Notes: generated from the letters alone by a model not told the origin. Shown: positions 47,316 to 60,129, counted from the first letter of the stretch. The stretch: DNA of 64,000 nucleotides from Diplocarpon mali (GCA_024741835.1 JAENRP010000012.1:237394-301393), one strand, 5' to 3'. Program-made: numbers and translations.

Positions 47316-49154
47316 TTATGCGCGCGCTATCAGTCTCCTGCAGTGACGTCTCAATAGGGCATCGCTCTCGCTCTCACTCTCTCCTTTGAGTTTCCGCTTG
47401 GCGCTCTTGCTTACGCTCTCGATGTTCAGCCCGGGTCGCTGCACCCCGGTGGGAGATGTGAGTCCTCTCTGCAGAATATCATCGTCTAGGTCGCTTGCAT
47501 CATCCTCGTCTTCGTATCTGCGATTACTTGTGCTCTTTTCCTTGTCTTTAATTCTTCCCGTGAACTTCTGCTCAGCGGATTTCTTACCATCTCGCGGTCT
47601 CTCGGCTCGCAGAGCTCTCTGACCTTCGACATAGAGATCCAGGTTGTTCCGGTGTCTATCGATGGTATTACCGCCCCGCTGCTCGCGGATAATCTGCAGA
47701 TGCCTGGGTTGCTTAATGAGATGCTCATCCGTCAGCTTGGAACATAGGGTGTACTCGTAGTAAACATCTGGTCGCTCTCCGGTTCCGAACTCTGCCCAGG
47801 GAACTGAGTCCTTGACGAAGTCTCCGACAATCCTGGCCATACTTTCGTGATCACGGGTGATGGCCATCTTATTCTTCCCCTCGGGCAGTTCCCGAGTGTC
47901 AGGTCTAACGTCGAAGTCTCTACAGATCGACGGGAAGTCGAGGCACTTCTCCAGGCAGTAGAGATGTACATATCCAGCGCAGTGGTATGGATCTCTGTGC
48001 ATGTTGGACGAGTCCTCGTCAAAAGCGACTCGAAAATCGCCCTTGCGGATGGTGCGGTTGGGATCGGGACAGCATGAGAAGCGACACTTATCAGAGTTCT
48101 TCGTGGGATATCGACGGCCGCTGTCAGCGGGTACGGTCTGAATCCACAACGTGAACGTCTTGTTGGTGAGAGGATTTTGCGAGAGAAACTCGCTGATCTG
48201 CTCGACATCGAAGCTTCGCTTGGGATCTAGCTCTCCGTGTTCAGTGTAGACGAAGGTTGGTTCACCCGTATCGAACCTGACGCTGCCCCAGGACTCGGGC
48301 TTTTGTCTTAGGGGTCTGTAGTGCTTGGTTGGATCCGTGCTGGCGATGTTGTGGGTGCGCTTGTTTCTCGGAGTTTTGCTGCCTTCTGCTGCTGGTGTTG
48401 GTGCTGGCGTGGGTGGCACGGAGATACGTCGTTTCGCTTCTGCAAGCTTGTCTATCAGACCCTCTTCCGAGTTTTTGCGTCGCCTCAGTTCTGCTTCCAG
48501 CGCCTCAACAAGCTCCCGATCTGAGACCTCATGCTGCTTCTTAAGTTCCGCTTCAAGAGCCGTTTGGAGCTCGGCCTCGAAGGGAAATGTGTGTGCATCG
48601 ATGATATTGAGAGGCGTGCTTGGGTTGGTGAAGGCGTTGAGGATAGGGTTCAGGTAATTGCTGCTGGAGCGTTCTTGTCTGACTGCCGTTACTGATGAGG
48701 GTCTTGTGATTGGGGCAGATGATGACCATTGATGAGGCGAAGGGTCGTAGGGATGGGCAGCCCAGAGTCCTTCATCAGCTGGAGCCGAGATGGTGATTGG
48801 GACTGAAGATGATCCGTGGTTTGCAGATGGAGCCGCGAGGGCTTGTTGTCGAAGATCCTCCTGCAGCAACCAGCTGAGTGTTTCATACTCGCTCGTTTCT
48901 ACTTGTACTTCGGATTGCTCTTTGCCTGGATTCATGTCGAGATGTGACTGATCCACGTAGACTTCTGGAAGTTGCCTGTAATCGTTTGGCAAAGGCATAG
49001 CCATCAAGGCTTCGAAGTCGAACGTTACAGATAGCTGATCTTGCCATTCAGCCTGGTAGCTCTCGCTTGAGGCAGTTTGGGGAGTGTTTTTTTCTTGAGA
49101 GTCATTGGAGTTGTCCATTATAGTTTTATTCGGCAGCTCAGCCGTTATAATCAT
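47316..49154 (-). CDS. Uncharacterised fungal protein with a Cys/His-rich domain
   Basis: A single exon of 612 codons from ATG 49154. A second ATG 12 codons in (49118, MDNSNDSQEKN) is an equally good start. The N-terminal 250 residues are acidic and Ser/Pro-rich, followed by a Glu/Arg-rich helical stretch (VEALEAELRRRKNSEEGL). The ordered domain, about residues 285-490, contains CRFSCCPDPNRTIRKGDFRV, then DPYHCAGYVHLYCLEKCLDF, so Cys and His residues spaced as in a zinc site. The C-terminus is basic and ends RRHCRRLIARA. Similar proteins are common in filamentous ascomycetes and lack an assigned function. A nuclear role is a guess from its charge pattern. Confidence 0.75.
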   Translation of the reverse strand: MIITAELPNKTIMDNSNDSQEKNTPQTASSESYQAEWQDQLSVTFDFEALMAMPLPNDYRQLPEVYVDQSHLDMNPGKEQSEVQVETSEYETLSWLLQEDLRQQALAAPSANHGSSSVPITISAPADEGLWAAHPYDPSPHQWSSSAPITRPSSVTAVRQERSSSNYLNPILNAFTNPSTPLNIIDAHTFPFEAELQTALEAELKKQHEVSDRELVEALEAELRRRKNSEEGLIDKLAEAKRRISVPPTPAPTPAAEGSKTPRNKRTHNIASTDPTKHYRPLRQKPESWGSVRFDTGEPTFVYTEHGELDPKRSFDVEQISEFLSQNPLTNKTFTLWIQTVPADSGRRYPTKNSDKCRFSCCPDPNRTIRKGDFRVAFDEDSSNMHRDPYHCAGYVHLYCLEKCLDFPSICRDFDVRPDTRELPEGKNKMAITRDHESMARIVGDFVKDSVPWAEFGTGERPDVYYEYTLCSKLTDEHLIKQPRHLQIIREQRGGNTIDRHRNNLDLYVEGQRALRAERPRDGKKSAEQKFTGRIKDKEKSTSNRRYEDEDDASDLDDDILQRGLTSPTGVQRPGLNIESVSKSAKRKLKGESESESDALLRRHCRRLIARA

Positions 49155-50437
49155 GAGGTGACTGGCTCAGTGAGCTAAGATTGAGAATAATGGCACGATC
49201 CAGCCGTGAGTAGCAAAGCGGAGGCTATCTATATGAATGAATGTATATCTGTATGGGTGCAGTAATCATACGAAAAAACAGCATAGTAGATGAACAAGGG
49301 AGTACACAATTGCAATTGTAGAATTCTATGCACGTCAAGCAAGTCTCGAGGTCGGGGACATCCTCTTTGTATGATTGTGTCAATGATAAAGACGATGGCA
49401 ATGTTCAAAAGGCCGAATTGGGAGGGTGCCAACTTGCATGAAAGGAAATTGATAAAGAAACGGGCGTGCTAAAGCCAAAGACAATTTTTCATAGCATATC
49501 GAAAGCGTGAGTGTAGGAAAGTAGAACATGAACGACTGTACTCGGCGCCCATTAGACACAGATTTACTAGGGACCCGTAGCACTGGAAGCATAAGCTTTA
49601 CATGATAATACTACACATGTTTTGAAGCATGAGGGAGGGCAGGATAGAATGTAGATTCCATTGGTCAAAGCTTAATAATTTGGACCATATCTGTATACAG
49701 AGATAACCCCAAGAGCTTCTAGAGAAATTGTTACAAGTCTGATCAGCCAACTATCAGCAATTACTTCCACACACGAACAAGCAATATTGAGAGATGAGCC
49801 TTGCAAGGTATCAGAAGGTCTCCAAGAATTCAGCACAGGACTGTAGGGGTCCTCAGAACAGGTCTGTAAAATCTTTATGATTTTTCATCATCTTGCAGCT
49901 TGGTGGAGGGAGTGTGAAGAAAATAGTTGTACATACCATCAAGATATTGACGGGCCTGAAGCCCGATCTTGGGTTAATCTGAAGGCACGACGAGACAAAA
50001 TCTTTTTCATGGCTCTCGTCGAGTCGCACTGACTGTACAGTAGTTGCAAAGGGCCATGGCCACTGGCCTGTTCCATTGCTGTCGAATAATCGAACTTGAC
50101 GGGTGATGGAAAATTTGAATTTTATTTTCAACGAAATGCCTGCTCAATTGTGGGGTAGCTGCCTCTATTGCATTTCAAGACTAGCGCATCCTTAGTATCA
50201 CTTTCAGTCTAAACTCACGCCCTCATCACACTAGCATTGTCGTCATGCCTCAAGCATGCCTATAATCTGATTCTTGCGCAAACATACAACTACATCGACT
50301 ACGATCACCAGCCCTGCGACCTCCAAATATATGGTCTCATGTATTCTCCACACTCATTTAGACTCAACTAAACAGCAACTGTGAGGGGCTGCTACACCTG
50401 TTACCACCCCTCCTCCACCTCTGAAGAAACGGCCAAG
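49155..50437. other. Divergent intergenic region upstream of cps1
   Basis: About 1.3 kb between outward-facing genes. It is AT-leaning, with no gene and no clear repeat. The last 150 nt are the probable cps1 leader, rich in CAAC, CACC and CT. Confidence 0.5.
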
Positions 50438-53400
50438 ATGGAAGGGAGCCACCCAGAGCTACAAGCGCAGCTGGATCAATTGGAGCACGAGCTAGAGGTC
50501 AGTGCGAACGTTTCTGGTGATGAGAGAGGTGTTAAGTCCTGCCGCGTGTGCGACAGATTGTGCTTGAATCCGATGGGGTTGTCAGCTTGTCAACACTTCT
50601 ACGAACCTTTGCTTACATCTATCTCACACATAGGAAGGGGATATCACAGAGAAAGGGTATTTTTCAAGCCTTACACCCTGCTATGAACAATTGACACAGC
50701 CATGCAAGGGATTTGCTTCTGACTTACTCCTTCAGGTACCAAAAACGGCGAACACTCTTGTTATCACAATACCTAGCAGGCTCGGCAGTTGCTACAGAAC
50801 TTAAAGGTCTGCGTGTACACTCTCCTGACGACAGTGCTCACCCATCAAACGATGGCTCCCGCAATGCCTCTCTCGCTGCCCTCAATGCGAGATCGAATCA
50901 TTTTGGCGAACCATACAGTTCGAGACCCGCAATCTCACCCAAATCACCTGCCAGATCAAACTCGAGTGGAAAGCTAGATACAATGGCGAGCGATTATGGG
51001 AGCTTTGCGAACAACCAAGCCCAGCAGGAAGCTTACGCTGGGCCACCAAAGCAACTACAACTGGGGGTTCACAACCCAGAACAGCATATTTCTTCGCATG
51101 GCAACGAGACATTTCTTCCTACCACCTCCTTATTCGGAGGAACTTCGCCAGAGCCGACTTTGACAATGGCATCAACAGCTTCGGGCGCAAATTACGCATT
51201 CAATCCTGCATATCAGACGGGCTATACGCAGCAACAGGCAAACGGATACGACAGTCGAGCTGGGACAGTCATAGAATCGCAAGGCACGATGTTGGGCGAA
51301 TCGCAGCAAGGTTACTTTTCCGACTTTGCCAGTGCCGGGCAGCAGGCCTATGAGCATGGCCGTTCGAATTCTTATGGTGGAGGGCCTCACAGATATTCAT
51401 CTAGCGATGCTTTTTCGCCAACTGCCGCAATGGCCCCACCTATGTTGACTGCGAGCGACCTGCCTCCTCCAGCCGCGCTTGAATACCAGATGCCCTTAGA
51501 GCCTCGCGACGTGCCATTTGCAGTCTATGATCCCCATGATTCCAATACTCCGATGTCCAAATTCGATAATTTAGGTGCGGTCCTCAGACATCGGGCTCGA
51601 ACCAATGGGAAACGCCCGGCATATTGGGTTCTGGACTCCAGAGGAAAGGAAATGACCTCTATTACATGGGATAAGCTTACGAGTCGGGCAGAGAAAGTAG
51701 CTCAAGTTATCAGGGATAAGAGCTCTTTATATCGCGGGGACCGAGTTGCCCTGATCTACCGTGATACGGAGATTATTGATTTTGCAATTGCCCTCCTGGG
51801 CTGCTTTATTGCTGGCGTTGTTGCTGTTCCAATCAATGATCTCGAAGACTATCCGAAGCTCAACGTAATACTGACATCTACGCAAGCACATCTCGCCCTT
51901 ACTACCGATAATAACTTGAAAGCATTTCAGCGAGATATCACAACACAGAAGCTTAACTGGCCTAGAGGGGTAGAGTGGTGGAAAACAAACGAATTCGGAA
52001 GCTGGCATCCCAAAAAGAAGGACGAAGCGCCGCCTTTGGTAGTCCCGGACCTCGCTTACATCGAATTCTCGCGGGCACCAACTGGAGATTTGCGCGGTGT
52101 TGTTATGAGTCATCGTACAATCATGCATCAAATGGCTTGTCTCAGTGCAATATTTTCTACAGTGCCGACTGGGGCGGTAGGAGACACTTTCCATACGGGC
52201 CTCAGGGATAAGAACGGCAGGCTCATGGCCGGCAAAGACCAAAGTGAGATCTTGCTATCTTATCTGGATCCTCGGCAAGGCATTGGAATGATTTTGGGCG
52301 TGCTTTTGACGGTATATGGTGGCCACACCGCTGTGTGGATGGAGAATAAGGCCGTTGAAACTCCTGGCCTCTACGCACACATCATTACCAAGTACAAGGC
52401 GACCTTGATGTTAGCAGATTATCCAGGTCTCAAGAGAGCGGCCTACAACTATCAACAAGACCCCATGACTACCAGAAATTACAAGAAAGGAATGGAGCCT
52501 AATTTTCAGCACGTCAAGATGTGCCTGATAGATGCGCTTACAGTCGATAGCGAATTCCACGAAGTACTGGCTGACAGGTGGCTTCGTCCAATGCGAAATC
52601 CTCGGGCAAGAGAGCTAGTAGCCCCAATGCTGTGCTTACCCGAACATGGCGGTATGGTCATTAGTATGAGAGATTGGCTGGGTGGAGAAGAACGAATGGG
52701 ATGCCCTCTCAAACTGGACATGGGATGTGATTCTGATTCCGTCGACGAGAAGGCGGAAGACAAGGAAAAGGACAAGTCTACTTCTAACGGCTTTGGAAGT
52801 TTGATCGGCGGTGTCAACAAGAAAACCGTCGAACACAAAGAGAGGACAGAGCTGAGTGAGGTTCTCTTGGATCGCGAGGCTCTCAAGACCAATGAAGTCG
52901 TCGTTGTTGCAATTGGTGAGGAGGCCCGAAAGAAAGCTGGCACTGAGCCTGGAACCGTACGAGTAGGCGCGTTCGGTTTTCCCATACCAGATGCAACATT
53001 AGCAATTGTGGATCCTGAAACAGGATTGCTTGCTACACCTCACTCCGTGGGCGAAATTTGGGTCGATTCCCCGTCCCTCTCAGGTGGTTTCTGGGCTTTG
53101 CCGAAGCATACTGAACAAATATTTCACGCTCGGCCTTATAAATTCGAGCAGGGTGATCCCACACCCATGATGGTTGAGCCAGAATTTCTGAGAACTGGCC
53201 TGCTAGGCACTGTGATTGAGGGCAAGATTTTCGTGCTCGGCTTGTACGAAGACAGGATCAGGCAGAAGGTTGAATGGGTTGAGCATGGTCACGAGGTTGC
53301 AGAGCACCGCTACTTCTTCGTGCAGCACATAATTGTGACTATTATGAAGAACGTGCCAAAGATCTACGATTGCTCTGCATTTGATATATTTGTCAACGAC

Positions 53401-56294
53401 GAGCACCTTCCTATAGTACTGCTGGAATCGCAGTCTGCGTCAACGGCGCCAGCAACTTCAGGAGGGCCTCCTCGGCAGCTTGATACTGCTCTTCTCGACT
53501 CCCTCTCAGAAAGGTGCATGGAAGTCTTGATGCAAGAACACCATCTCCGTGTATACTGCGTTATGATCACCGCTCCAAATACATTACCAAAAGTCCTCAA
53601 AAATGGTCGAAGAGAAATCGGCAACATGCTGTGTCGGCGCGAGTTTGACCTTGGAAACTTGCCTTGTGTCCACGTCAAATTCGGGGTCGAGAGAGCGGTT
53701 CTGAACCTTCCCATTGGTGTTGATCCTATAGGAGGAATCTGGTCAACGCTTGCTTCCCAGACAAGAGAAGATATTCTTACACCGGGTGATAAGCAATACT
53801 CCGGGATCGATCGCCGGGAAGTTGTCATCGATGATCGGACCTCTACCCCTTTGAATAACTTCTCCAGTATTGTTGATCTGTTACAATGGCGGGTAGCAAG
53901 ACAAGCTGAAGAGCTGTCGTATTGCACCATCGACGGTAGGGGTAAAGAAGGCAAAGGCATGACATGGAAAAAGCTCGACACTAAGGTGGCAGCTGTCGCC
54001 ATGTACTTGAAGAACAAGGTCAAGGTTCGATCTGGCGACCATCTCATACTCATGTACACCCATTCGGAAGACTTCGTCTACGCGATACATGCTTGCTTCT
54101 GTCTTGGTGCAACAGTGATTCCAATGGCTCCCCTAGACCAAAACCGTTTGGGAGAGGACGCCCCAGCTTTCCTACACATGGTGGCCGACTTCTCTGTCAA
54201 AGCGGTGTTGGTCAATCAAGACGTGGATCACCTGCTTAAACAGAAGCCTGTCTCTCAGCATATCAAGCAATCGGCCCATGCCTTGAAGGTTACTGTTCCG
54301 AATGTCTACAATACTACCAAACCACCAAAACAGAACAACGGATGCCGCGATCTGGCCCTGACCATGCAGCCAGCTTGGATTCAATCCGGCTACCCAGTTC
54401 TTGTATGGACGTACTGGACACCGGATCAACGCCGAATAGCAGTCCAGATCGGCCATGATACCATCATGGGCATGTGCAAGGTCCAGAAAGAAACATGTCA
54501 AATGACGAGCTCGAGGCCAGTATTAGGCTGTGTCCGCAGTACGATGGGCCTGGGCTTCATACACACGTGTCTCATGGGGATATTTGTCGGTGCGCCGACG
54601 TATCTGGTCTCACCAGTTGAGTTTGCACAGAACCCGATTTCTCTGTTCTTGACATTATCGAGATACAAGATCAAAGACACATATGCCACACCTCAAATGC
54701 TTGATCATGCTATGGCCATAATGCCTGGTAAAGGATTTGCCCTGCACGAGCTCAAGAATATGATGATCTCAGCGGAAGGACGACCTCGCATCGATGTGTT
54801 TCAAAAAGTTCGTCTTCATTTTGCACAGACCGGACTTGACCGCACAGCTATCAACACCATCTACTCTCATGTCCTCAACCCCATGATCGCGTCGCGATCG
54901 TATATGTGTATCGAACCTATTGAATTGTGGCTCGATACACAGGCGTTGAGACGAGGTATGGTTTACCCTGTTGATCCCGAGTCGGATCCAAAAGCACTCC
55001 TGCTCCAAGATTCCGGGATGGTCCCCGTTTCAACTCAAATTGCTATCGTGAACCCGGAAAGTAAGACGCTATGCCATGAAGGTGAATACGGAGAGATTTG
55101 GGTCGAGTCGGAAGCTTGTGTGAAGTCATTCTACGGCTCTAAAGATCCTTTTGACGTGGAGAGATTCGATGGCCATACCACTGATGGCGATCCAAGCATC
55201 CAGTACGTCCGAACCGGAGACCTTGGTTTTCTACACAACGTGAGCAGACCTATTGGGCCGAATGGTGCACAAGTGGATATGCAGGTACTCTTCGTGCTGG
55301 GCAGCATTGGGGAGACTTTTGAAATCAATGGACTAAGTCACTTCCCCATGGATATCGAGTGTTCCATTGAGAAGTGTCACCGTAACATCGTCCCTGGAGG
55401 CTCGTAAGTTGACTTTTATTCTATACAAAATCAAGCTAACGTTCTGATAGAGCTGTCTTCCAGGCCGGTGGCCTCATCGTAGTCCTAGTCGAAGTAGGAA
55501 GGAAGGCATATCTCGCCTCTATCGTTCCTGTGATTGTTAACGCTATCCTTAACGAACATCAGATTGTTGTCGATATTGTGGCATTTGTCAATAAAGGCGA
55601 TTTCCCACGGTCCAGACTTGGCGAGAAACAAAGAGGAAAGATCTTGGCTACATGGGTTACAAGAAAGATGCGAACCATGGCCCAGTTCGGGATCCGGGAT
55701 GCCGATTCTGGTCTGAGCGACGTGACGGAAGCTTTGGAGCCTCGTAGCAGCGTCGGCAGCGTTAGAAACGGAAGTGTGGTGGCCAGTAGTCTCCGTCATG
55801 TAGAGTCTGCTCCGCAGATTATCGAGCAACATGGGGTCGAGCAGCAAATGCAGAGTCAGGACAATTTCTCCCCGCTGCCAACTGGTATTTCTGAGATGCC
55901 GGCAACGAACTATGCCGATGGTACATCCCCAAAGAAGGAGAATGGCTCCTCTATCAAGAGCGACGATACCCCGACCGAAGGTCGATTCAATCATTTCGAA
56001 CTCCCAGCTAACGAATACCCCTCGGAGAAAGCCAATCTCACGGACAGTAATCACGAATTTCAAGTCCCTGGCTTCGAAACACCCGACGCCCCTCGAGTCC
56101 CTCCACCTCGGGTTGGGCCAAAGCCAACAAGTCCTCAGAGCACTTTACCGGCGGTTGAAGGCCGAGAAGGCGATATGTGGAGCTTGCCTAGCCAGCAGCG
56201 CAGCCTGAGAGTGCAAAATGCCTCTAGCGGGGACGACGAGAATGCGTGGAAGAACGAGGCTATAATGCATATGAATCTCGCAGGACAGCGGTAA
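50438..56294 (+). CDS. cps1: CPS1/DIP2-family protein with two AMP-binding domains
   Basis: Exons 50438-50497, 50634-50656, 50736-55403 and 55451-56294 encode 1864 residues. The first three exons together make the DMAP1-binding motif (ELQAQLDQLEHELEEGDITE, then KGYQKRRTLLLSQYL). A disordered Ser/Gln/Tyr-rich part follows. Two adenylate-forming domains start near residues 300 and 1065 (NLGAVLRHRARTNGKRPAYW; SIVDLLQWRVARQAEELSY). The usual AMP-binding P-loop is degenerate (SRAPTGDLRGVVMSH). The family includes animal DIP2 and fungal CPS1, reported as important for virulence or stress in plant pathogens. Biochemical function is poorly known, with a role in acyl-CoA or lipid metabolism proposed. 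Exon 2 is a 23-nt micro-exon. The C-terminal exon ends in a long disordered tail. Confidence 0.92.
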
Positions 56295-57242
56295 TGGAAG
56301 GGATCTGAGTGTATATTTATACCTAGGAACTTGGATTTGAGTCGTCATGGCGTCGAGCAGGTGTTTCTCTTGTGATGGATGGGAGCAGGATGCGTGCTGT
56401 GCATGACGACAAAAGAATACTTCTTACGAGGTACATAGAACTAGGAGCCTTTTTGTGTGTGCTCCTTTGTATGTAAACCAGGAGACTGAGTACATGAATG
56501 CTCCGCTGTCTTGTTTTCACTTTGCTAGCATCTAGTGGTCGGTCAGATCAGGCCTCAACTCCCTCGTAGCTCGCAGGTCCCTGTAAGTCAGACCAGAGGC
56601 CGAGTTGCGCGGCGCATTCTTTTTTCCCACGTTAGACCGCTCGTGGGGCTAGGGGCGATGAATCAACATCGGAATACAAGGTACCTACCAACCCACCGCC
56701 GACACGCCAGAGGGTAACTCGGGATCTCCTGGCTACGTGAATCCATCGAGTGCGGCTTTCCGGCTGCTTGGGAAGGAAGGGATGAGAAGCTTAGGCCTCC
56801 CGATCGTGGGTCTCTTGATGATTCCAACACGCTTCCCTTGCCCGTTAGAACGGCCGACTGAGCAGAGGTGACCTGACCTATTTTTACTTTTGACTTTCCT
56901 CTTCTTNTCCCCTTTTCTTCCTCTTTTCTCTTCTTCTGCATTTCTTCCTCCTTGCTTCTCCGGCCTGCACTCGCCTCAACTTCTTCATTCTCGCGCCCTC
57001 TGATATCTCGAGGATCCATTCTCCCCAGAGGAGGAAAAAAAAAAAGGGGGAAGAGGAAGGTCACGTGCCCGCTCAGCCTCGCCGCCCCGAGCGTGTTTCA
57101 GCCTCTCCCAGTAACACCAAACATCGGGCTACGGCATCAAACGCCCGGGCGCCTCGACGCGAAGAGCACAAAGCTTTGTCGTCGCCGCCGCCGTCTCATT
57201 CTTTGTTGCTCCGGGGAGAAGGTCAAACGGAGGGCCGGTGTG
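56295..57242. other. Intergenic region cps1-pde1, pyrimidine-rich
   Basis: 948 nt. Bases about 56889-56965 are a long CT-rich tract, followed by a purine run near 57030-57058 and the palindrome CACGTG at 57062, a possible bHLH (E-box) site 180 nt before the pde1 ATG. One undetermined base lies at 56907. No gene is seen. Confidence 0.5.
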
Positions 57243-59029
57243 ATGGGGCTCGAGAAGGGCGACGAGATGCCGGCGCTGCAGGTCATCATTTTGGTAAGCA
57301 ATGCCTTGCTTCCTGCAACTTTCTCCTCTTCCCAGATCGATCCGCAGAAGCGCTGGCTGCATGAGATCAGCTTGCTTCACGTCACGCTCCACCTTCGCAT
57401 TCACCCTGCTCTTTGTTTCGTGCGGGACTTCTCCGTGCTTGGTCACGTGTGCCTTGCTCCTGGCTCTACCCAAGTGGTGGGTTGTCTTCGCATGCCGGTT
57501 GTGTGCTCAGTGTTGGGGAGTGGCGTCTCAGAAGCTGCTGCTAACATGGTGGTCCGCAGGGCTCTGGCGGCGGCCCGATGGAGGATAATGTTACCGCATT
57601 CCTCGTCCGAGCTACCTCGACGGGATGGAAGAAGGGAAGCATCCTCGCTGTGGACGCAGGAGTTCACCTGGCGGCTATCAGGCGCATGCTGGAGACTCAC
57701 AAGCAGAGTCGGCCGTGGGATCCCGAAGATCTGATGTCTTTGTCCCCTAGCAAGAGCCCCCGCAAACCCGTCACGCTTGTCGATGGCCCCTTTGAGGGAC
57801 TCGAACTCCCCAACCGATCTGCAAAGGCCAATGCTGGTTATATTCACAGGGAGCTGATCGAATGCCTCCTCCTCACGCATCCGCATCTCGACCACAGTTC
57901 GGGCTTCATCATCAACACCGCGGGTCTGCCTTCGACCCGGCAGAAGCGTATTGCGGGCTTACCAAGCACTATCGACGCCCTCAAGACACACATATTCAAT
58001 AATGTAATCTGGCCGAACCTGAGTGACGAAAACAACGGCGCCGGGCTCATCACCTATATGAGATTAGTAGAAGGCGGCTCTCTTGCTTTTGGCGAGGGCG
58101 ACAGCAGAGGCTATGTGGAGGTTTGCGATGGGCTGAGCATCAAAACCCTCACGGTCACGCATGGCCACTGCATCGAAAAGCATGCCTACCGGTCCAGTGT
58201 CCCACCTCCCAACCTACAGAGTTGGTCCCCAAAGATCTCAATTTCCGAGAGCTCCGCACGATGCGTGCCTCCGGCGTACCCCCTGCAACGAAACAGCTCA
58301 ACGACCTCTGGTCTCGGCGAGGAGAGCAGGGCCGACAGCTCCCATGATCGATGTTGTGTCTACGACAGCTCTGCTTACTTCATCCGAGACATCAGCACGG
58401 GGAAGGAGGTCCTGATCTTCGGCGACGTCGAACCGGATTCAGTATCGTTGCAGCCCCGGAATTACCTGGTTTGGGCCGAAGCCGCACCGAAGATTGTGTC
58501 GGGGAATCTGGGAGGGATCCTGATCGAGTGCTCTTACGACAACAGCCGCACCGATGATTTGCTCTTTGGTCACCTGAAACCACAACACCTGATCGATGAG
58601 CTGGCCAACCTGGCCGAGAAGGTGGGCAGTTTCCGCAAGGGCGTCGGATCATCTTGCAAGAGAAAACGCAACAGTAATGGCACACTGTCGGTGCCTCGAA
58701 ATCTGCCGAAAGCCGCCCGACTCCACTCACCCCCTGTTGCGAGTCCTTCGGTCAGCCCGCTGTCTGCTCGCTCCCGCTGCGATCACTACGACCACGCCGG
58801 GACCTCTCCGGTGCGAGACGGCCCGATCGAGACGAGACTCGCCAGACGCAGAGAAGCCAGCCTGCCGCTGAGGGGCGTCAAGATTGTCATCATACACGTC
58901 AAGGGGGAACTCAAGGATGGGCCCGGAGATGGAGAGGTCATCCTGGAGCAGCTGCGGGAGCTGGAGGAGCAAGCCGCGCTGGGCTGTGAATTTGTACTGG
59001 CGAGCTCTGGCCAGTCCTTCTACTTTTAA
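57243..59029 (+). CDS. pde1: Class II low-affinity cAMP phosphodiesterase
   Basis: Exons 57243-57293 and 57560-59029 encode 506 residues. The first exon MGLEKGDEMPALQVIIL joins GSGGGPMEDNVTAFLVRATS across a 266-nt intron with a CTAAC branch site, giving the conserved start LGSGGGP. The metal-binding motif LLTHPHLDHSSGFIINTAG (about residues 121-139) and later VTHGH, IFGDVEPDS and ILIECSYDNS are those of class II PDEs of the metallo-beta-lactamase fold. The enzyme hydrolyses cAMP to AMP and so damps PKA signalling. An internal Ser/Arg-rich insert (about 58650-58850) splits the C-terminal part, as in other filamentous fungi. The intron is the longest in the window and could carry regulatory sequence. 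Confidence 0.92.
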
Positions 59030-60129
59030 GCGCTGCGTCCGGGATCAGGTCACGAGGGTTGGGTGGGCTGACATGGGTACTTGAGCGACGGCGTATTGAT
59101 TGCCCAAGGACGCGACACCGGGGGGAGGGCAGGTTTGTACGGCGCCGGGGGTTGGCTTGCTCGAGTCCGGGCTTCCTAGAAGCGAATGTAGTGGTCATGG
59201 TGGGGGAGTGTGGGCATATCATGCTGCCGTGCTGAGGCTGTCAAGTTTCCCGTGTCGTGCCGCTGCCGCGTCGAAGGCAGGATCGCTGTCCCGGAGAGTA
59301 AGGGAGGGAGGGAGGGAGGGAGAGGGAGGGAGAGAGGGAGGGAGGGAGAGGAAGAGAAAGAGGAAGAGGGAGACGAAGAGGGAAGAGAGAAGAGGGGAAG
59401 AAAGGAGAGGAAAGACAGGGAAGACGGAGGAAAAGAGAGAGAGACTGCCAGCAGACCCGGCCCTGTCCGGCGCGGAGAGGACGGCGGGACGTCGACGACG
59501 GCTGCGCGGCAGGGAAAAGTCGTGCAGGCTCAGCAGCTCAGGGCCACGCGCGTCGGTGGGAGGTGCCGCGCCACCTGGGACCTGGAGAGGCCGGCGAGGC
59601 GGCGCCGAGGCCAGTGCCGACCGGCACGGCCGCCGAGGCATCTCGGCCACGTTGTTGGCGATGCGCGCGCGTCTCTACAAAAGAACATAATCTCCTATTG
59701 TCTGTGTGCGCGTGCCCTCGCTGACCGGCTACATCCACCCCTACCCTTCTTCGCACTCTGGAATCGTGACCTGCCCTCTCCCCGTCGCCCGAACCGACTG
59801 CCCCTCGTATCTCAACCCTGCCCCCTCCTCGGCACGACCTCCGCCGCCGCGCTGCTCCGAGGACCCCACACGCCACCCCTTGACAAGATGAGGGAGGGTG
59901 ACGGGTCCGCGTGTATATATCTGCTTTCAAATACCAAAACGCCAACTGTGTCTTCCGTGGAGAGACGAGAACCCCCCACGGGTGCCGCGTCGCTAAGCAA
60001 AACCTGGTCCGCCCTGTCCAGGAACATAGCCAGTCCCAAACACCTTGCATATCCATCCCGTTACCCCAGCCAACCTCTCGACCATGCGATGGCTCGCTTC
60101 TTCCGCGCATGGGTTCCTCTTCCGCATCT
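59030..60129. other. Convergent intergenic region pde1-ssh4
   Basis: 1.1 kb between two 3' ends. It is dominated by a purine-rich repeat tract at 59301-59444. Long GC-driven frames cross it on both strands, but their composition (Arg/Glu/Gly repeats) follows from the repeat itself. No gene is supported. Confidence 0.5.
59301..59444 (+). repeat. Purine (GGGA)n/(GA)n tract
   Basis: About 144 bases almost entirely G and A on the plus strand, beginning with GGGA repeats and grading into GAGA and GAAGA. The several runs of three Gs could form G-quadruplex or triplex DNA. Confidence 0.9.

Noticed and set aside
56952..57242. N-terminal extension of the cAMP phosphodiesterase
   Set aside because: The frame is open upstream but has no ATG, and its Arg-rich content does not resemble the family. 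The ATG at 57243 gives the expected start.
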